Positions 1 through 8,775 of a DNA stretch of 64,000 nt are shown piece by piece (the first letter of the stretch is position 1; every line of letters begins with the position of its first letter). The stretch comes from Flavisolibacter nicotianae. GTDB lineage: Bacteria; Bacteroidota; Bacteroidia; Chitinophagales; Chitinophagaceae. The stretch lies in NCBI RefSeq assembly GCF_003628535.1, contig NZ_RBCI01000002.1:701675-765674 (forward strand), given 5' to 3'. The position numbers and the translations under genes are program-made. The notes below the pieces were generated by a model that searched no databases, was not told where the DNA came from, and worked only from the letters and a program-made list of their open reading frames with translations.

Positions 1-676
1 GGCCAAACGGCGAAGGCGACTGGATGACAATGTCTGCATCGCCCCTGGTACCCTGCATGCCAAAGGCCCGCCCTTCCAGGTGCCCCCGGACCAGCTGGAT
101 GTGAATGCGGTTGTATTGCAGGTTGCCACCGAACACCATTGCTTTCGCCTGCGGATGCGCAATCTGCAATCCTATATCACTGCTTTTTAAGTTGCATCCC
201 TGGACCTGAAACTCACCCGGTGCCTGTAACCGAAGTGCCGTGCCGTCTTTTCCGGCCGATGCCAGGATGTTCATGAATGTCAGAAGGCAACGGCCGTAAT
301 CTGCCACATCCAGCACGGCCGCATCTTTGGCTGTGTTGTTGATGATGTTGAAATTACCAATCGTCAGGCTACGGCTTCCTTTGATGGTGATGGATCCCTG
401 CAACTGGGTGCATAGTCGGCCGGCACCCCAGATCAACCCGCTTTGCCACCCGCTGATCTGAAGGTTGCCAATGTTGTAGACACCGGGTTTAAAGTAAAGG
501 TTCTGCTTGCGGTTTAGCATTCCTTGTATTTCTGCAGACGTTGCATTGAGCGGCACCGGCGTCAGGCGAACCGCTTTACCCTGTGCGGCCCTGGGACCCG
601 GTTGCGGCTGTGCGTTTACTGCGCAGGCAAGTGCGACAATCAAAAAGGCCAGGAGCGGAAGTGTTCTTTTTATCAT
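1..676 (-). CDS. Secreted right-handed beta-helix-like protein, 3' end outside the window
   Basis: The reading frame is open from an ATG at 676 down to the window edge, giving about 225 residues without a stop. It begins with MIKRTLPLLAFLIVALACA, a clear signal peptide, ending near VNAQ. The rest has repeated short strands such as GNLQISGWQSGLIWGAG, GSRSLTIGNFNIINNT and SSDIGLQIAHPQ, typical of parallel beta-helix (pectate-lyase-like) folds. Such proteins are exported and often bind or cut polysaccharides, but no catalytic motif is visible in this part, so the substrate is unknown. No neighbouring carbohydrate genes are visible on this side. Confidence 0.7.
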   Translation of the reverse strand, partial: MIKRTLPLLAFLIVALACAVNAQPQPGPRAAQGKAVRLTPVPLNATSAEIQGMLNRKQNLYFKPGVYNIGNLQISGWQSGLIWGAGRLCTQLQGSITIKGSRSLTIGNFNIINNTAKDAAVLDVADYGRCLLTFMNILASAGKDGTALRLQAPGEFQVQGCNLKSSDIGLQIAHPQAKAMVFGGNLQYNRIHIQLVRGHLEGRAFGMQGTRGDADIVIQSPSPFG

Positions 677-858
677 GAAAGCGCTTTGTGAATAAGCTGC
701 TATGAAGTTGCAACAGCTTTTACAAAGCATTTGTTATTTGTTGACAAGATGGGTTTGAATTTTTTCGGCCGCGATTCTTCACCACATTGCCCATTTTCTT
801 TTTCTCCGCGGTGAAAACTTCTCTCCCTAATTTTATCCTTCTTAAAAAATCAACCGGT

Positions 859-2226
859 ATGCAAACAGCATGGAAAGATTACCAGAAACAAAACGAGCAA
901 CGATTTTTAGATGAAATGCTGGAGCTCCTGCGCATTCCGTCCGTGAGTGCCAAAAGTGAGCACAAAGACGATATGCGCAGGTGTGCGGAACTGGTGCGTC
1001 AGCGCCTCCTTGATTCTGGCTGCGACAGGGCCGACGTCATGGAAACGGCCGGGCATCCGGTTGTCTATGGCGAAAAGATCATTGACCCGGCAAAACCCAC
1101 TGTTTTGGTCTATGGCCATTACGATGTACAGCCGGCCGATCCGCTGGAGCTGTGGCACAGCGGGCCGTTTGAGCCGGTGATCAAAGACGGGAAGGTGTTT
1201 GCCCGCGGCAGCGCCGACGACAAAGGCCAGTTTTACATGCACGTAAAAGCGCTGGAAACAATGGTGAAAACAGGCAGCCTTGAAACCAACATCAAGTTTT
1301 TGATCGAAGGCGAAGAAGAAGTGGGCTCGCCCAACCTGGCGGATTTTGTCCGGCAGAATAAAGCACTGCTGAAAGCCGATGTGATCCTCATCAGCGACAG
1401 CTCCATGATCAGCATGGAAAACCCGTCGCTGGACATTGGTGTTCGTGGCCTGTCATACATCGAGGTGGAAGTAACGGGACCAAACCGTGACCTGCACAGC
1501 GGAACATACGGCGGTGCCGTGGCCAATCCGATCACCATACTTGCGAAAATGATCGCCTCCCTGCACGATCAAAACAATCACATTTCTATCCCCGGTTTTT
1601 ACGATGACGTGGTGGAAGCCACGAAAGCGGAAAGAGAGCTAATGGGCCGTGCGCCATTTGACGAGGACGATTACAAGCAAGACCTTGGTGTAAACGAATT
1701 GTGGGGTGAAAACGGATTTACCACAAACGAACGGACCGGCATTCGCCCGACACTGGAAGTGAACGGCATTTGGGGAGGTTATACCGGCGAAGGTGCCAAA
1801 ACCGTGTTGCCGTCAAAAGCCACGGCCAAGATTTCTGCACGGTTAGTTCCCAACCAGGACTCACGCAAAATAACGGACCTGCTGCTGGCGCATTTTAAAA
1901 AAATAGCACCCGCTTCCGTTACCGTTCATGCCTTTGAACACCATGGCGGTGAGCCTTACATGACACCGATCGACAGCAAAGGCTACCAGGCCGCGGCCAA
2001 GGCCATTCAAACAACGTTTGGCAAAGAACCCGTGCCAGTGCGTGGCGGTGGTTCCATTCCCATCTGTTCAATTTTGGAAAAAGAACTGGGGATCAAGATC
2101 GTGTTCATGGGCTTTGGACTGGACAACGACAACCTGCACTCGCCCAACGAAAAATACAACCTGGAGAATTACTACAAAGGCATCGAAACCATTCCCTACT
2201 TCCACAAGTTTTTTGCACAGAGCTAA
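859..2226 (+). CDS. M20 family metallodipeptidase
   Basis: A 455-residue zinc-dependent peptidase of the M20 family (cytosolic nonspecific dipeptidase/carnosinase group), expected to hydrolyse dipeptides in the cytoplasm. The metal-binding and catalytic motifs are in order: GHYDVQP around residue 87, ARGSADDKGQ around 120, IEGEEEVGSP around 155, HSGTYGG in the dimerisation domain, GGGSIP, and HSPNE near the C-terminus. The frame is open further upstream to 787, but the ATG at 859 (MQTAWKDYQK) is where homology to the family should begin. No signal peptide is present. A hairpin terminator follows at once. Confidence 0.9.
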   Translation: MQTAWKDYQKQNEQRFLDEMLELLRIPSVSAKSEHKDDMRRCAELVRQRLLDSGCDRADVMETAGHPVVYGEKIIDPAKPTVLVYGHYDVQPADPLELWHSGPFEPVIKDGKVFARGSADDKGQFYMHVKALETMVKTGSLETNIKFLIEGEEEVGSPNLADFVRQNKALLKADVILISDSSMISMENPSLDIGVRGLSYIEVEVTGPNRDLHSGTYGGAVANPITILAKMIASLHDQNNHISIPGFYDDVVEATKAERELMGRAPFDEDDYKQDLGVNELWGENGFTTNERTGIRPTLEVNGIWGGYTGEGAKTVLPSKATAKISARLVPNQDSRKITDLLLAHFKKIAPASVTVHAFEHHGGEPYMTPIDSKGYQAAAKAIQTTFGKEPVPVRGGGSIPICSILEKELGIKIVFMGFGLDNDNLHSPNEKYNLENYYKGIETIPYFHKFFAQS

Positions 2227-2253
2227 AGCAAAGAAATGAAATCCGTTGACGGG

Positions 2254-2296
2254 AGTTCACAGGCCTTGCTTTCAAGCAAGCCTTGTGAACTTTTTT
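2254..2296 (+). terminator. Rho-independent terminator after the M20 dipeptidase gene
   Basis: AGTTCACAGGCCTTGCTT and AAGCAAGCCTTGTGAACT form a long stem with one or two mismatches, followed by TTTTTT. It lies 28 bases after the stop codon. Confidence 0.8.
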
Positions 2297-2393
2297 ATTG
2301 GGTTAACGTTGTGTTGTTTTTGCTCTGAGAACATGGTTCACGACGGTTTCCAGCAAAGGATTTGTTCTTACTTTCGGAAACGAAATTTTTCAC

Positions 2394-2823
2394 ATGCAGG
2401 AGGAAAAACTAAGCGCCTATATCAGGAAACGGCTGGCCGAATTGGACAGCCAAAAAGACCTGAAGGAGATTGTATACAAAGGCCGGTTGTCGTTTGGCGT
2501 GGACTCCACCGTGTTTGGTCATTTGCCTGCGTGGAAAGCATTGGTGAAGCAAAAAAAGCATTTGGTGAAATGGATCTGGATATGCCTTCCTGGTGTCTTT
2601 CACCATCATCTTCATCACGGGTGATTATTACGAAAAGTTTGCGCAGAACTGGATGAAAGCCACCGCTGCACTGGTTTTGCTTTCCGGTTGCATCATGATC
2701 TTTTATGTCATCACGGCGTTTTATACCTTATTTTACAAGTTCCGGAAAACGGAAAGAGAAGTGAGAAAATTAATTTACCAGGACATTTTGCACCAATTAG
2801 AAAAAGAAAAGAGTAGCGTGTGA
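2394..2823 (+). pseudogene. Small two-helix membrane protein interrupted by a frameshift
   Basis: Two overlapping frames look like halves of one gene. The first, from ATG 2394, is a soluble, charged N-terminus (MQEEKLSAYIRKRLAEL to KQKKHLVKWIW). The second, usable only after a TGA at 2566-2568, encodes two membrane segments (YAFLVSFTIIFITG and ATAALVLLSGCIMIFYVITAFY) and a basic, helical C-terminus ending KEKSSV. Removing one base near 2577 would join them as HLVKWIG-YAFLVSF with no stop. The family is not recognised. The shift could be a real mutation or an assembly error. The second half overlaps the start of the next gene (GTGA), as in an intact operon. Confidence 0.55.
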
Positions 2824-3221
2824 AAAAAGAAGCCAAAGAAAAATTACGGTTGGATAAATACCTCTGGTCGATCCGCCTGTTTAAAACAAGAACACTGGCG
2901 GCAGCAGCCTGCGATACCGGCAAGGTCAAACAGGCCGGTACATCGGTAAAAGCAGCCAAGAGCGTAAGCATCGGCGACGAGTATGAAGTGAAAACCGAAG
3001 CCAAAAAGTGGATCATCAAAGTGACGGGTTTGCTGCACAACCGCATGGCCTATTCCGAAGCCATCAATTACTACATAGACTTAACGCCGGCCGAGGAAAT
3101 CGACCGTACGCAGTTCCAGGCCGCGTCCTTTTACACCGGCAAACGGCCAAGTAAAGTGGGGCGGCCCACCAAGAAATTGCGCAGGGAGCTGGATGAGTTT
3201 TTGGGGGAAGAAGAGGAGTAA
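2820..3221 (+). CDS. S4-domain RNA-binding protein, Hsp15 (HslR) family
   Basis: A 133-residue cytoplasmic protein. Residues 9-70 form an S4 RNA-binding fold (LRLDKYLWSIRLFKTRTLAAAAC, then GKVKQAGTSVKAAKSVSIGDEYEV), and the basic tail has RPSKVGRPTKKLRRELD, as in the Hsp15 family. Hsp15 binds the 50S subunit carrying stalled peptidyl-tRNA, so a role in ribosome rescue or rRNA binding is likely. The start is a GTG at 2820 that overlaps the stop codon of the preceding reading frame (GTGA), suggesting translational coupling. Confidence 0.85.
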   Translation: MKKEAKEKLRLDKYLWSIRLFKTRTLAAAACDTGKVKQAGTSVKAAKSVSIGDEYEVKTEAKKWIIKVTGLLHNRMAYSEAINYYIDLTPAEEIDRTQFQAASFYTGKRPSKVGRPTKKLRRELDEFLGEEEE

Positions 3222-3222
3222 T

Positions 3223-3255
3223 GTGAAAATGTGCAGATGTGAAAATGAGAAAATG
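3223..3255. repeat. Degenerate direct repeat of GTGAAAATG words
   Basis: Directly after a stop codon the sequence reads GTGAAAATG, TGCAGATG, TGAAAATG, AGAAAATG, a short degenerate tandem repeat. Confidence 0.6.
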
Positions 3256-3463
3256 CTAATTGGATAATGTAAGAATGGGTTGTTTTGCCCGGCTGTGTTC
3301 CGAAGGATGAAGGGTGCGACGCAACAGGTGTTCAATCGACGTTCCATCGCTGGAAACATAAAAATATATCGGTCCACCGGAGCTTAAGCTTCCTTTCTTT
3401 TTCTATTAACGGGATGCCCCTCTGGGGCAAACAATACTGTTGGTGGGAACGCCAAGCGGCAAT

Positions 3464-3501
3464 AAAAAGCCTCCATCAAAAAGGATGATGGAGGCTTTTT
3501 T
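3464..3501. terminator. Bidirectional terminator between the S4-protein gene and guaB
   Basis: AAAAAGCCTCCATC and GATGGAGGCTTTTTT form a near-perfect stem with A and T runs on both sides, so it can stop transcription from either direction. The two flanking genes converge here. Confidence 0.85.
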
Positions 3502-3577
3502 ATTTCGTGCAAAAGCAGGGGTCTGTGCATGTGCCAGGTCCCCTTGGGGATTGAGGGGGCTGATGGCCGGGTGAGGT

Positions 3578-5053
3578 TTACTTCCTGCTGTAATTCGGCG
3601 CTTCCCGTGTGATTTCCACGTCGTGGGTGTGGCTTTCCCGCATACCGGCGTTGGTGATCTTGACAAAGGTGGCCTGCTGCAGGTCGGCAATGCTTTTGGC
3701 ACCGCAATATCCCATGCCTGCACGAAGACCACCGACGTACTGGTAAACGATCTCCTTCAGCATGCCTTTATAGGCCACACGGCCTTCGATGCCTTCGGGA
3801 ACATATTTTTTTACATCGGCTTCGGGATCCTGGAAATAGCGGTCGCTGCTGCCGGTGGACATGGCGCCCAGCGAACCCATACCGCGGTATTCCTTGAACT
3901 TCCTTCCTTCGTAAATGATGGTATCGCCGGGGCTTTCTTCGGTACCCGCAAACACGCTTCCCATCATCACCACATCGGCACCTGCGGCGAGGGCTTTCAC
4001 CATATCGCCGGTGTAGCGGATACCGCCATCGGCGATCAGCGGGATGCCCCGCTTTTGAAGGGCTGCATTGGCCTGCATAATGGCCGTGAGTTGCGGCACA
4101 CCGGCACCGGCAACGATACGGGTAGTACAAATTGAGCCCGGGCCGATGCCCACTTTCACGGCGTCGGCGCCTGCATCGGCCAGCGCTTCGGCACCTTCGG
4201 TGGTAGCGATGTTGCCGGCAATGACGTTGATGTCTTTGAAATTCTTTTTGACGCTTTTCAGCGAATCGATGATTCCTTTGGAATGGCCGTGTGCACTATC
4301 GAGGCAAAGCACATCGACGCCCACATGCTGCAGGGCGGCCACACGGTCCAGCAAGTCCATCGTCACGCCAATGGCGGCACCAACACGCAGGCGGCCAAAG
4401 GCATCTTTGACAGCGTTGGGATAGGAGGTGACCTGCAAAATATCGCGGTAGGTAATCAGGCCAATTAATTTTCCGTCACCATCAACAACGGGTAGTTTTT
4501 CCACCTTGGTCTGGCGAAGGATCTTTTCGGCTGCTTTCAGGTCGGTTCCTTCGGGTGCGGTCACCAGGTTTTCCCTGGTCATCACTTCACTCACGGGCCG
4601 TTGCGGGTTTTCCTGGAAACGGAGGTCGCGGTTGGTGAGGATGCCGGCCAGCTTGCCTTTTTCATCGACAATGGGAATGCCGCCGATCTTGTTTTCCCGC
4701 ATGATGCGCAGGGCATCGCCAACGATGGCGTTGTCTTTTAAGGTGATCGGGTCGACGATCAGGCCGCTTTCGCTGCGTTTTACTTTGCGTACCTGGTCGG
4801 CCTGCTTTTCAATGGTCATGTTCTTGTGCAGGATGCCCAATCCGCCTTCCCGTGCCAGGGCGATGGCGAGAGCGGCTTCCGTTACGGTATCCATAGCCGC
4901 GGAGAGCATGGGGATGTTTAGCGTGATGTCTTTGGTGAGACGGGTTTTGATGTCAACATCACGGGGTAAAATTTCAGAATAAGCCGGAACAAGAAGAACG
5001 TCGTCGAATGTTAAGCCTTCAATGAAAGTCTTTTGCGTGGAGTTTGTTGCCAT
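3578..5053 (-). CDS. guaB: Inosine-5'-monophosphate dehydrogenase
   Basis: Converts IMP to XMP with NAD+, the committed step of guanine nucleotide synthesis, in the cytoplasm. The 491-residue protein is full length. It has the N-terminal barrel start ([18 protein letters not shown]), two CBS domains at about residues 95-215 ([21 protein letters not shown] and [18 protein letters not shown]), and the catalytic loop [17 protein letters not shown] with the active-site Cys, followed by DGGIRYTGD and GMGSLGAM. The frame extends two codons upstream to a TTG, but the ATG at 5053 lies just after a consensus -7 box and is the better start. Confidence 0.97.
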   Translation of the reverse strand: MATNSTQKTFIEGLTFDDVLLVPAYSEILPRDVDIKTRLTKDITLNIPMLSAAMDTVTEAALAIALAREGGLGILHKNMTIEKQADQVRKVKRSESGLIVDPITLKDNAIVGDALRIMRENKIGGIPIVDEKGKLAGILTNRDLRFQENPQRPVSEVMTRENLVTAPEGTDLKAAEKILRQTKVEKLPVVDGDGKLIGLITYRDILQVTSYPNAVKDAFGRLRVGAAIGVTMDLLDRVAALQHVGVDVLCLDSAHGHSKGIIDSLKSVKKNFKDINVIAGNIATTEGAEALADAGADAVKVGIGPGSICTTRIVAGAGVPQLTAIMQANAALQKRGIPLIADGGIRYTGDMVKALAAGADVVMMGSVFAGTEESPGDTIIYEGRKFKEYRGMGSLGAMSTGSSDRYFQDPEADVKKYVPEGIEGRVAYKGMLKEIVYQYVGGLRAGMGYCGAKSIADLQQATFVKITNAGMRESHTHDVEITREAPNYSRK

Positions 5054-5056
5054 AGG

Positions 5057-5064
5057 CAAAGATA
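5057..5064 (-). promoter_or_regulatory. Bacteroidota -7 promoter box for guaB
   Basis: On the minus strand the sequence reads TATCTTTGCCTATG, a perfect TAnnTTTG box whose last base is only four bases from the first base of the ATG. A start of transcription at the usual distance would fall at or next to the start codon, so the mRNA would be leaderless or nearly so. No clear -33 box was seen. Confidence 0.6.
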
Positions 5065-5217
5065 GGGGAAGAGAACAGAAGATCAGTTGAACAGTAGACT
5101 AGACGAACAAGGACCAGGAGAAGAAGATTCCTTTGTTTATCTTCTGCTCGGAATATGCAGCCTGTCTTCATGCCGAGGAGAAGCATAAGCTGAAAGCACT
5201 TCATCGGTTCATCTGCT

Positions 5218-6318
5218 CTACACCAGCTTGTACATTTTTCCCGGCTGGGTTTGCACTACGCCTTGCAGTTCCAGGTTGAGGATGGCAGCGGCCACAGTGC
5301 TGCTGCTTAGTCCACTGGCGGCGTTGATCTCGTCGATATGAAGGGTTTCTTTGCCCTGTAAAAGCTGCAGGATGTTTTCTTCTTCCGGCGAAAGTTCGAT
5401 GAACAGTTCCCGCTGCTTTTTGGCCTTTGCTTTTGTTTCCTTCCATCCCATGACGTCCAGCAGTTCGTCGGCATCGGTAAGTAGAATCGCTTTGTTGTAT
5501 TTGATCAGGTGATTGCAACCCGAACTTGTCTTGTCGGTGGTTCGGCCGGGCACGGCAAACACGTCGCGGTTGTAGGCATCAGCCAGTTTGGCCGTAATCA
5601 TGCTGCCGCCTTTGGTGGCTGTTTCTACCAGGATGGTCGCATCGCTCATCCCAGCCACAATGCGGTTGCGCAGCGGAAAGTTGTGTTTATCGGGTTGGGT
5701 GTTGTGAAAGAATTCCGTCAGGATGCCGCCACCGGCCGCGATCATTTCTTTGGCCAGGGCCGCGTGCTGTGAAGGATAGATCTTGTTCAGGCCATGGCCG
5801 ACCACCCCGATTGTGGGCAGGTTGTTTTTCAGCGCCGCTTTGTGCGCAATGGCATCAATGCCAAACGCCAGCCCGCTGATCACGGTGATGTTTTGCGCGG
5901 CGAGATCGTGCACCAGTTTTTCCGTAAACTGTTTGCCGTAATCGGTGTTGCTACGTGTGCCCACAATGGCAAGGATTTTCGATGCATTCAGGTCGGCTGA
6001 GCCTTTGAAAAAAAGAAGGGTCGGCGAGTCGTAGCAATTGAGCAGGCGTTTCGGATAGGTTTCGTCGGTTAAAAAAAGCGGTGTGATCTTGTATTTCTCA
6101 ATAAATCGCAGCTCCGTTTCCGCCAGGTGAAAATCATTGAAGCTTTTGATGCTTTTTGCACGCACTTCACCAATGCCTTCGATCTTTTCGAGCGACGATT
6201 GTTTGGCTTTGAAAATGGATGCGGCGTCGCCGAACTGCTGAACCAACACCTTTGCATGAACATCGCCGATGTTGGGAACAAGTGTCAGGGCTAATTGATA
6301 AAGCAGTTCGGAGTGCAT
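5218..6318 (-). CDS. dprA: DNA-processing protein DprA
   Basis: A 366-residue cytoplasmic protein that in other bacteria loads RecA onto incoming single-stranded DNA during natural transformation. It has an N-terminal helical region with a HhH-like stretch (VPNIGDVHAKVLVQQFG), the Rossmann-like core with ILAIVGTRSNTDYG and VISGLAFGIDAIAHKAAL, PLRNRIVAGMSDATILVE, and a C-terminal winged-helix domain (about 300-366, TLHIDEINAASGLSSSTVAAA). All key motifs are intact. It lies upstream of guaB in the same direction, 164 bases away. Confidence 0.95.
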   Translation of the reverse strand: MHSELLYQLALTLVPNIGDVHAKVLVQQFGDAASIFKAKQSSLEKIEGIGEVRAKSIKSFNDFHLAETELRFIEKYKITPLFLTDETYPKRLLNCYDSPTLLFFKGSADLNASKILAIVGTRSNTDYGKQFTEKLVHDLAAQNITVISGLAFGIDAIAHKAALKNNLPTIGVVGHGLNKIYPSQHAALAKEMIAAGGGILTEFFHNTQPDKHNFPLRNRIVAGMSDATILVETATKGGSMITAKLADAYNRDVFAVPGRTTDKTSSGCNHLIKYNKAILLTDADELLDVMGWKETKAKAKKQRELFIELSPEEENILQLLQGKETLHIDEINAASGLSSSTVAAAILNLELQGVVQTQPGKMYKLV

Positions 6319-6375
6319 GGGTTAGAAGACAGGGAGTGGTAAGATAGAAAAAAACTGTCATCCGTCATCTGGCAT

Positions 6376-6582
6376 TTACTTTCCGGTTTCTGTCATTTTG
6401 GGGATTTCAAGTTGTTTGCAAATCAAATCACACAAGTTTTTATCCAATTGATTATGCCTTGGGACAGTTGTCTTTTTTTTGTTTGTTTGATTTTGCTAAA
6501 CATCGTGCTTGCCGCCATGTCGGTGCAGAAAGCAGTTATTATTGGCAAGATGCTGAAGAAAACGATTTCTTTTTATCGACAT
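6376..6582 (-). pseudogene. HicA-type toxin gene interrupted by an in-frame TAG
   Basis: The ATG at 6582 overlaps the hicB-like stop codon (TGATG). The frame encodes MSIKRNRFLQHLANNNCFLH and then RHGGKHDV, the HicA start with its catalytic His region. A TAG follows at 6498-6496. In the same frame it continues QNQTNKKKTTVPRHNQLDKN and then LCDLICKQLEIPK, the classic HicA C-terminus, to a TAA at 6376. A single base change in one codon (probably a Tyr codon) therefore breaks an otherwise intact toxin of 68 residues. HicA cuts mRNA. As read it should be inactive unless the TAG is suppressed or the downstream half is re-initiated. Confidence 0.75.
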
Positions 6583-6785
6583 CAGGCGATCGTTAAGTCT
6601 TCTTCCAAAACGATATTTTCAAGGCTCTTATCCTGCTGCATATCTTCAAGATAAAGCCGCAGTGCATCCAAAACGTTTTCCCTTGCTTCTTCGATTGTTT
6701 CCCCTTGAGTCAAAACTGCAGGGATTTCCTTTATTGTACCAATAAAATAGTCATCTCCTTTTACAATGGCGATCGTCAGTTTCAT
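6582..6785 (-). CDS. HicB-like antitoxin
   Basis: A 67-residue protein with the HicB partial RNase-H-like fold: MKLTIAIVKGDDYFIGTIKE, then IPAVLTQGETIEEARENVLDALRLYLED. It ends soon after this fold, so no DNA-binding helix-turn-helix or ribbon-helix-helix tail is present. It should bind and neutralise HicA. Its stop codon overlaps the ATG of the broken toxin gene, the normal coupling of hicB-hicA pairs. It begins 12 bases after the end of the PorE-like gene, so it may be co-transcribed with it. Confidence 0.8.
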   Translation of the reverse strand: MKLTIAIVKGDDYFIGTIKEIPAVLTQGETIEEARENVLDALRLYLEDMQQDKSLENIVLEEDLTIA

Positions 6786-6797
6786 AAAACTAATTTA

Positions 6798-8711
6798 CTA
6801 TTTCTCCAGTACCCTTAGTTCTGTCCGCCGGTTCTGTGCCCGGCCGGCCTCCGTCTTGTTATCCGCTACCGGCTTGGTGGCGCCAAATCCTTTCGCAACC
6901 AGCCGTGTGCCTTTGATGCCTTTTGTGACCAGGTAATTCACCACGGCATAGGCCCGTGCCTGGGAAAGTTTTTGGTTATCGACGGCGCTGCCCACGTTGT
7001 CGGTATGGCCTTCCATCTGGATTTTCACCGTTGGGTTGTCCTGCAGGAACTGCACCACTTTGTCCAGCTCCACTTCTGATTCGGACTTGATGTCGAATTT
7101 ATTGGTTTCGAAGAACAGGTTGCGCAACACGATGCCGGCCTGCACTTCGATCGGCTGCAGCGGGATGTCTTTCTGATAGGTGGAGTCGGCGGCTTTATTT
7201 TTCAGCGAATAGTTGTCGGAATAAAACAGGTAGCCTTTCCGGTTCACGTTGAAGGCGTAATCTTTCCCAACCGGAAGCGTGATCAGGTAATTGCCGGTTT
7301 CGTCGGTTTGCAGTTTGGAAATGGTTTGCTTCGAGGCAAGGTCAATCAATTCAACCGACGAAGGAAGACCGGCGTTGGTCTTGCTGTCGAAAACCTTTCC
7401 TTTCACCCAAAGCGTTTTTGCCGGACGTACATCTTCCCGTAATTCGAACGAGTAAATATCGAGCCCGCCCTTGCTGTCGCTGCGATCGCTGGCGTAGTAA
7501 GCGCTTTTGCCGTCGGCGGCGATGAACAAGGAGCCTTCGTGCTCAATGGTGTTGATCGGGTAACCAAGGTTTTCGGGTTTGCCCCATTTGCCGTCGGCGC
7601 CTTTCCGCACCACGAAAAGGTCTTCGCCGCCATAACCAGGCAGGCCGTTCGACGCAAAGAACATGGTCTGGTTATCGGCATGGATAAACGGCGTGGACTC
7701 ATCCCCCGGGGTATTGATGCCGGGGCCCAGGTTTTCGGGTTCGCTCCAGCGTCCGCTCGAAAGCAAATGCGCCACGTAAATATCACTGCCACCCAATCCG
7801 CCGGGACGGCGGCTGGCAAAGTATAGATCGCGTTTATCCGGTGAAAGACAGGGCTGCGATTCCCAGTCTTCGGTATTGACCTTGTTCCCTAAATTGAAAG
7901 CCGGTGACCAGCCATCGGGTGTTTTGTACGAAATATAAATGTCGCAGCTCCCCTGGCCGTCGGGGCGGTTACAACCGGTGAACACCAGCCAGTTGCCATC
8001 CTGCGAAATGTTTTGGGCCCCTTCGTTTTGCTGCGTGTTGATGGCGCCGGGCAGTCGTACTGCTTTGTTCCAGGTATTGCCCTGTTTTTCGCTGGCAAAA
8101 AAGTCTTCGTTGAAGCTGTTGACCCTGCGGGTGAATACCAGGAGCTTCCCATCAATCGGCATTGACGGGAAATATTCCAGCTCGGCCGAGTTGACGGCAT
8201 CACCGAGGTTTTGCGGTGCAAAAACATAGTTCCGGACCGGGTGCGTTTTGGCATAATCGACGGCAAACTGGTAATTCTTTTGCCTGTATTCGGCGGATTT
8301 TTTCGTGGTGGGATGTAGGTTCGGTCTTGCCAGAACGGTGTTGATTACCTGGAGTGCTTTTTCAAAATCGCCCTTGCCGGCCAGGTTGATGGAATAAGGC
8401 AGGAGGTAGTCGACCGTATACGCCGCATCGAGGGCAATGGCCTTTTCGTAGGTGGACACACTTTGGTTATAATCTTTTAGCTGGCCATAGATACCGGCAA
8501 GAGAGAGATAGGCATCGATGTAGTGATCGTCACGACCGATGGCCTGCTGCAGCAAAGCGATCGCCTCCTGGTATTTGGCCGCATCTGCCAGTTCCAGTGA
8601 TTTTTCGTAAAGTGCGACCGCTTTTTTGTCCACTTTGGTGAGGTCGTTTTGTGCGGAAGCGGCAAAGAACAAAAACAGGAAACAGGCAAAAAGGGTGACG
8701 CGGTTCTTCAT
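6798..8711 (-). CDS. OmpA-family envelope protein with TPR, WD40-like and regulatory domains (PorE-like)
   Basis: A 637-residue exported protein with signal peptide (MKNRVTLFACFLFLFFAASA). The domains in order are TPR repeats (about 25-130), WD40-like PD40 propeller strands (about 180-400, for example SPDKRDLYFASRRPGGLGGSDIY), a carboxypeptidase-regulatory-like domain (about 425-500), and a C-terminal OmpA peptidoglycan-binding domain (about 525-637, MEGHTDNVGSAVDNQKLSQARA, NRRTEL). This TPR-PD40-CRD-OmpA order is that of PorE, the type IX secretion component that links the machinery to peptidoglycan. Many paralogues of this architecture exist in Bacteroidota, so the PorE assignment is likely but not certain. 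It is 64 bases after queE in the same direction. Confidence 0.85.
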   Translation of the reverse strand: MKNRVTLFACFLFLFFAASAQNDLTKVDKKAVALYEKSLELADAAKYQEAIALLQQAIGRDDHYIDAYLSLAGIYGQLKDYNQSVSTYEKAIALDAAYTVDYLLPYSINLAGKGDFEKALQVINTVLARPNLHPTTKKSAEYRQKNYQFAVDYAKTHPVRNYVFAPQNLGDAVNSAELEYFPSMPIDGKLLVFTRRVNSFNEDFFASEKQGNTWNKAVRLPGAINTQQNEGAQNISQDGNWLVFTGCNRPDGQGSCDIYISYKTPDGWSPAFNLGNKVNTEDWESQPCLSPDKRDLYFASRRPGGLGGSDIYVAHLLSSGRWSEPENLGPGINTPGDESTPFIHADNQTMFFASNGLPGYGGEDLFVVRKGADGKWGKPENLGYPINTIEHEGSLFIAADGKSAYYASDRSDSKGGLDIYSFELREDVRPAKTLWVKGKVFDSKTNAGLPSSVELIDLASKQTISKLQTDETGNYLITLPVGKDYAFNVNRKGYLFYSDNYSLKNKAADSTYQKDIPLQPIEVQAGIVLRNLFFETNKFDIKSESEVELDKVVQFLQDNPTVKIQMEGHTDNVGSAVDNQKLSQARAYAVVNYLVTKGIKGTRLVAKGFGATKPVADNKTEAGRAQNRRTELRVLEK

Positions 8712-8775
8712 GAAATGAAGATAGCCAAGTCTCGCTTTTTACAGGGGGAGAACGAAAGTTTTTTAACGTTTACCG

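Larger units (their letters stand above)
3222..3577. other. Intergenic region with no gene
   Basis: Lies between the S4-protein gene and the end of guaB. It starts with a low-complexity block (3223-3255) made of GTGAAAATG-type words, has a perfect small hairpin TGCCCC-TCT-GGGGCA at 3415-3429, and a strong terminator at 3464-3501. No convincing reading frame is present. Confidence 0.6.

Noticed and set aside
2246..2656. 136-codon frame overlapping the frameshifted membrane gene
   Set aside because: It starts in the terminator and reads through the third frame; its sequence is not membrane-like and fits nothing.
6412..6654. Plus-strand 80-codon frame over the HicA-like locus
   Set aside because: It is antisense to the hicB/hicA genes and has no recognisable content; the minus-strand reading explains the region.
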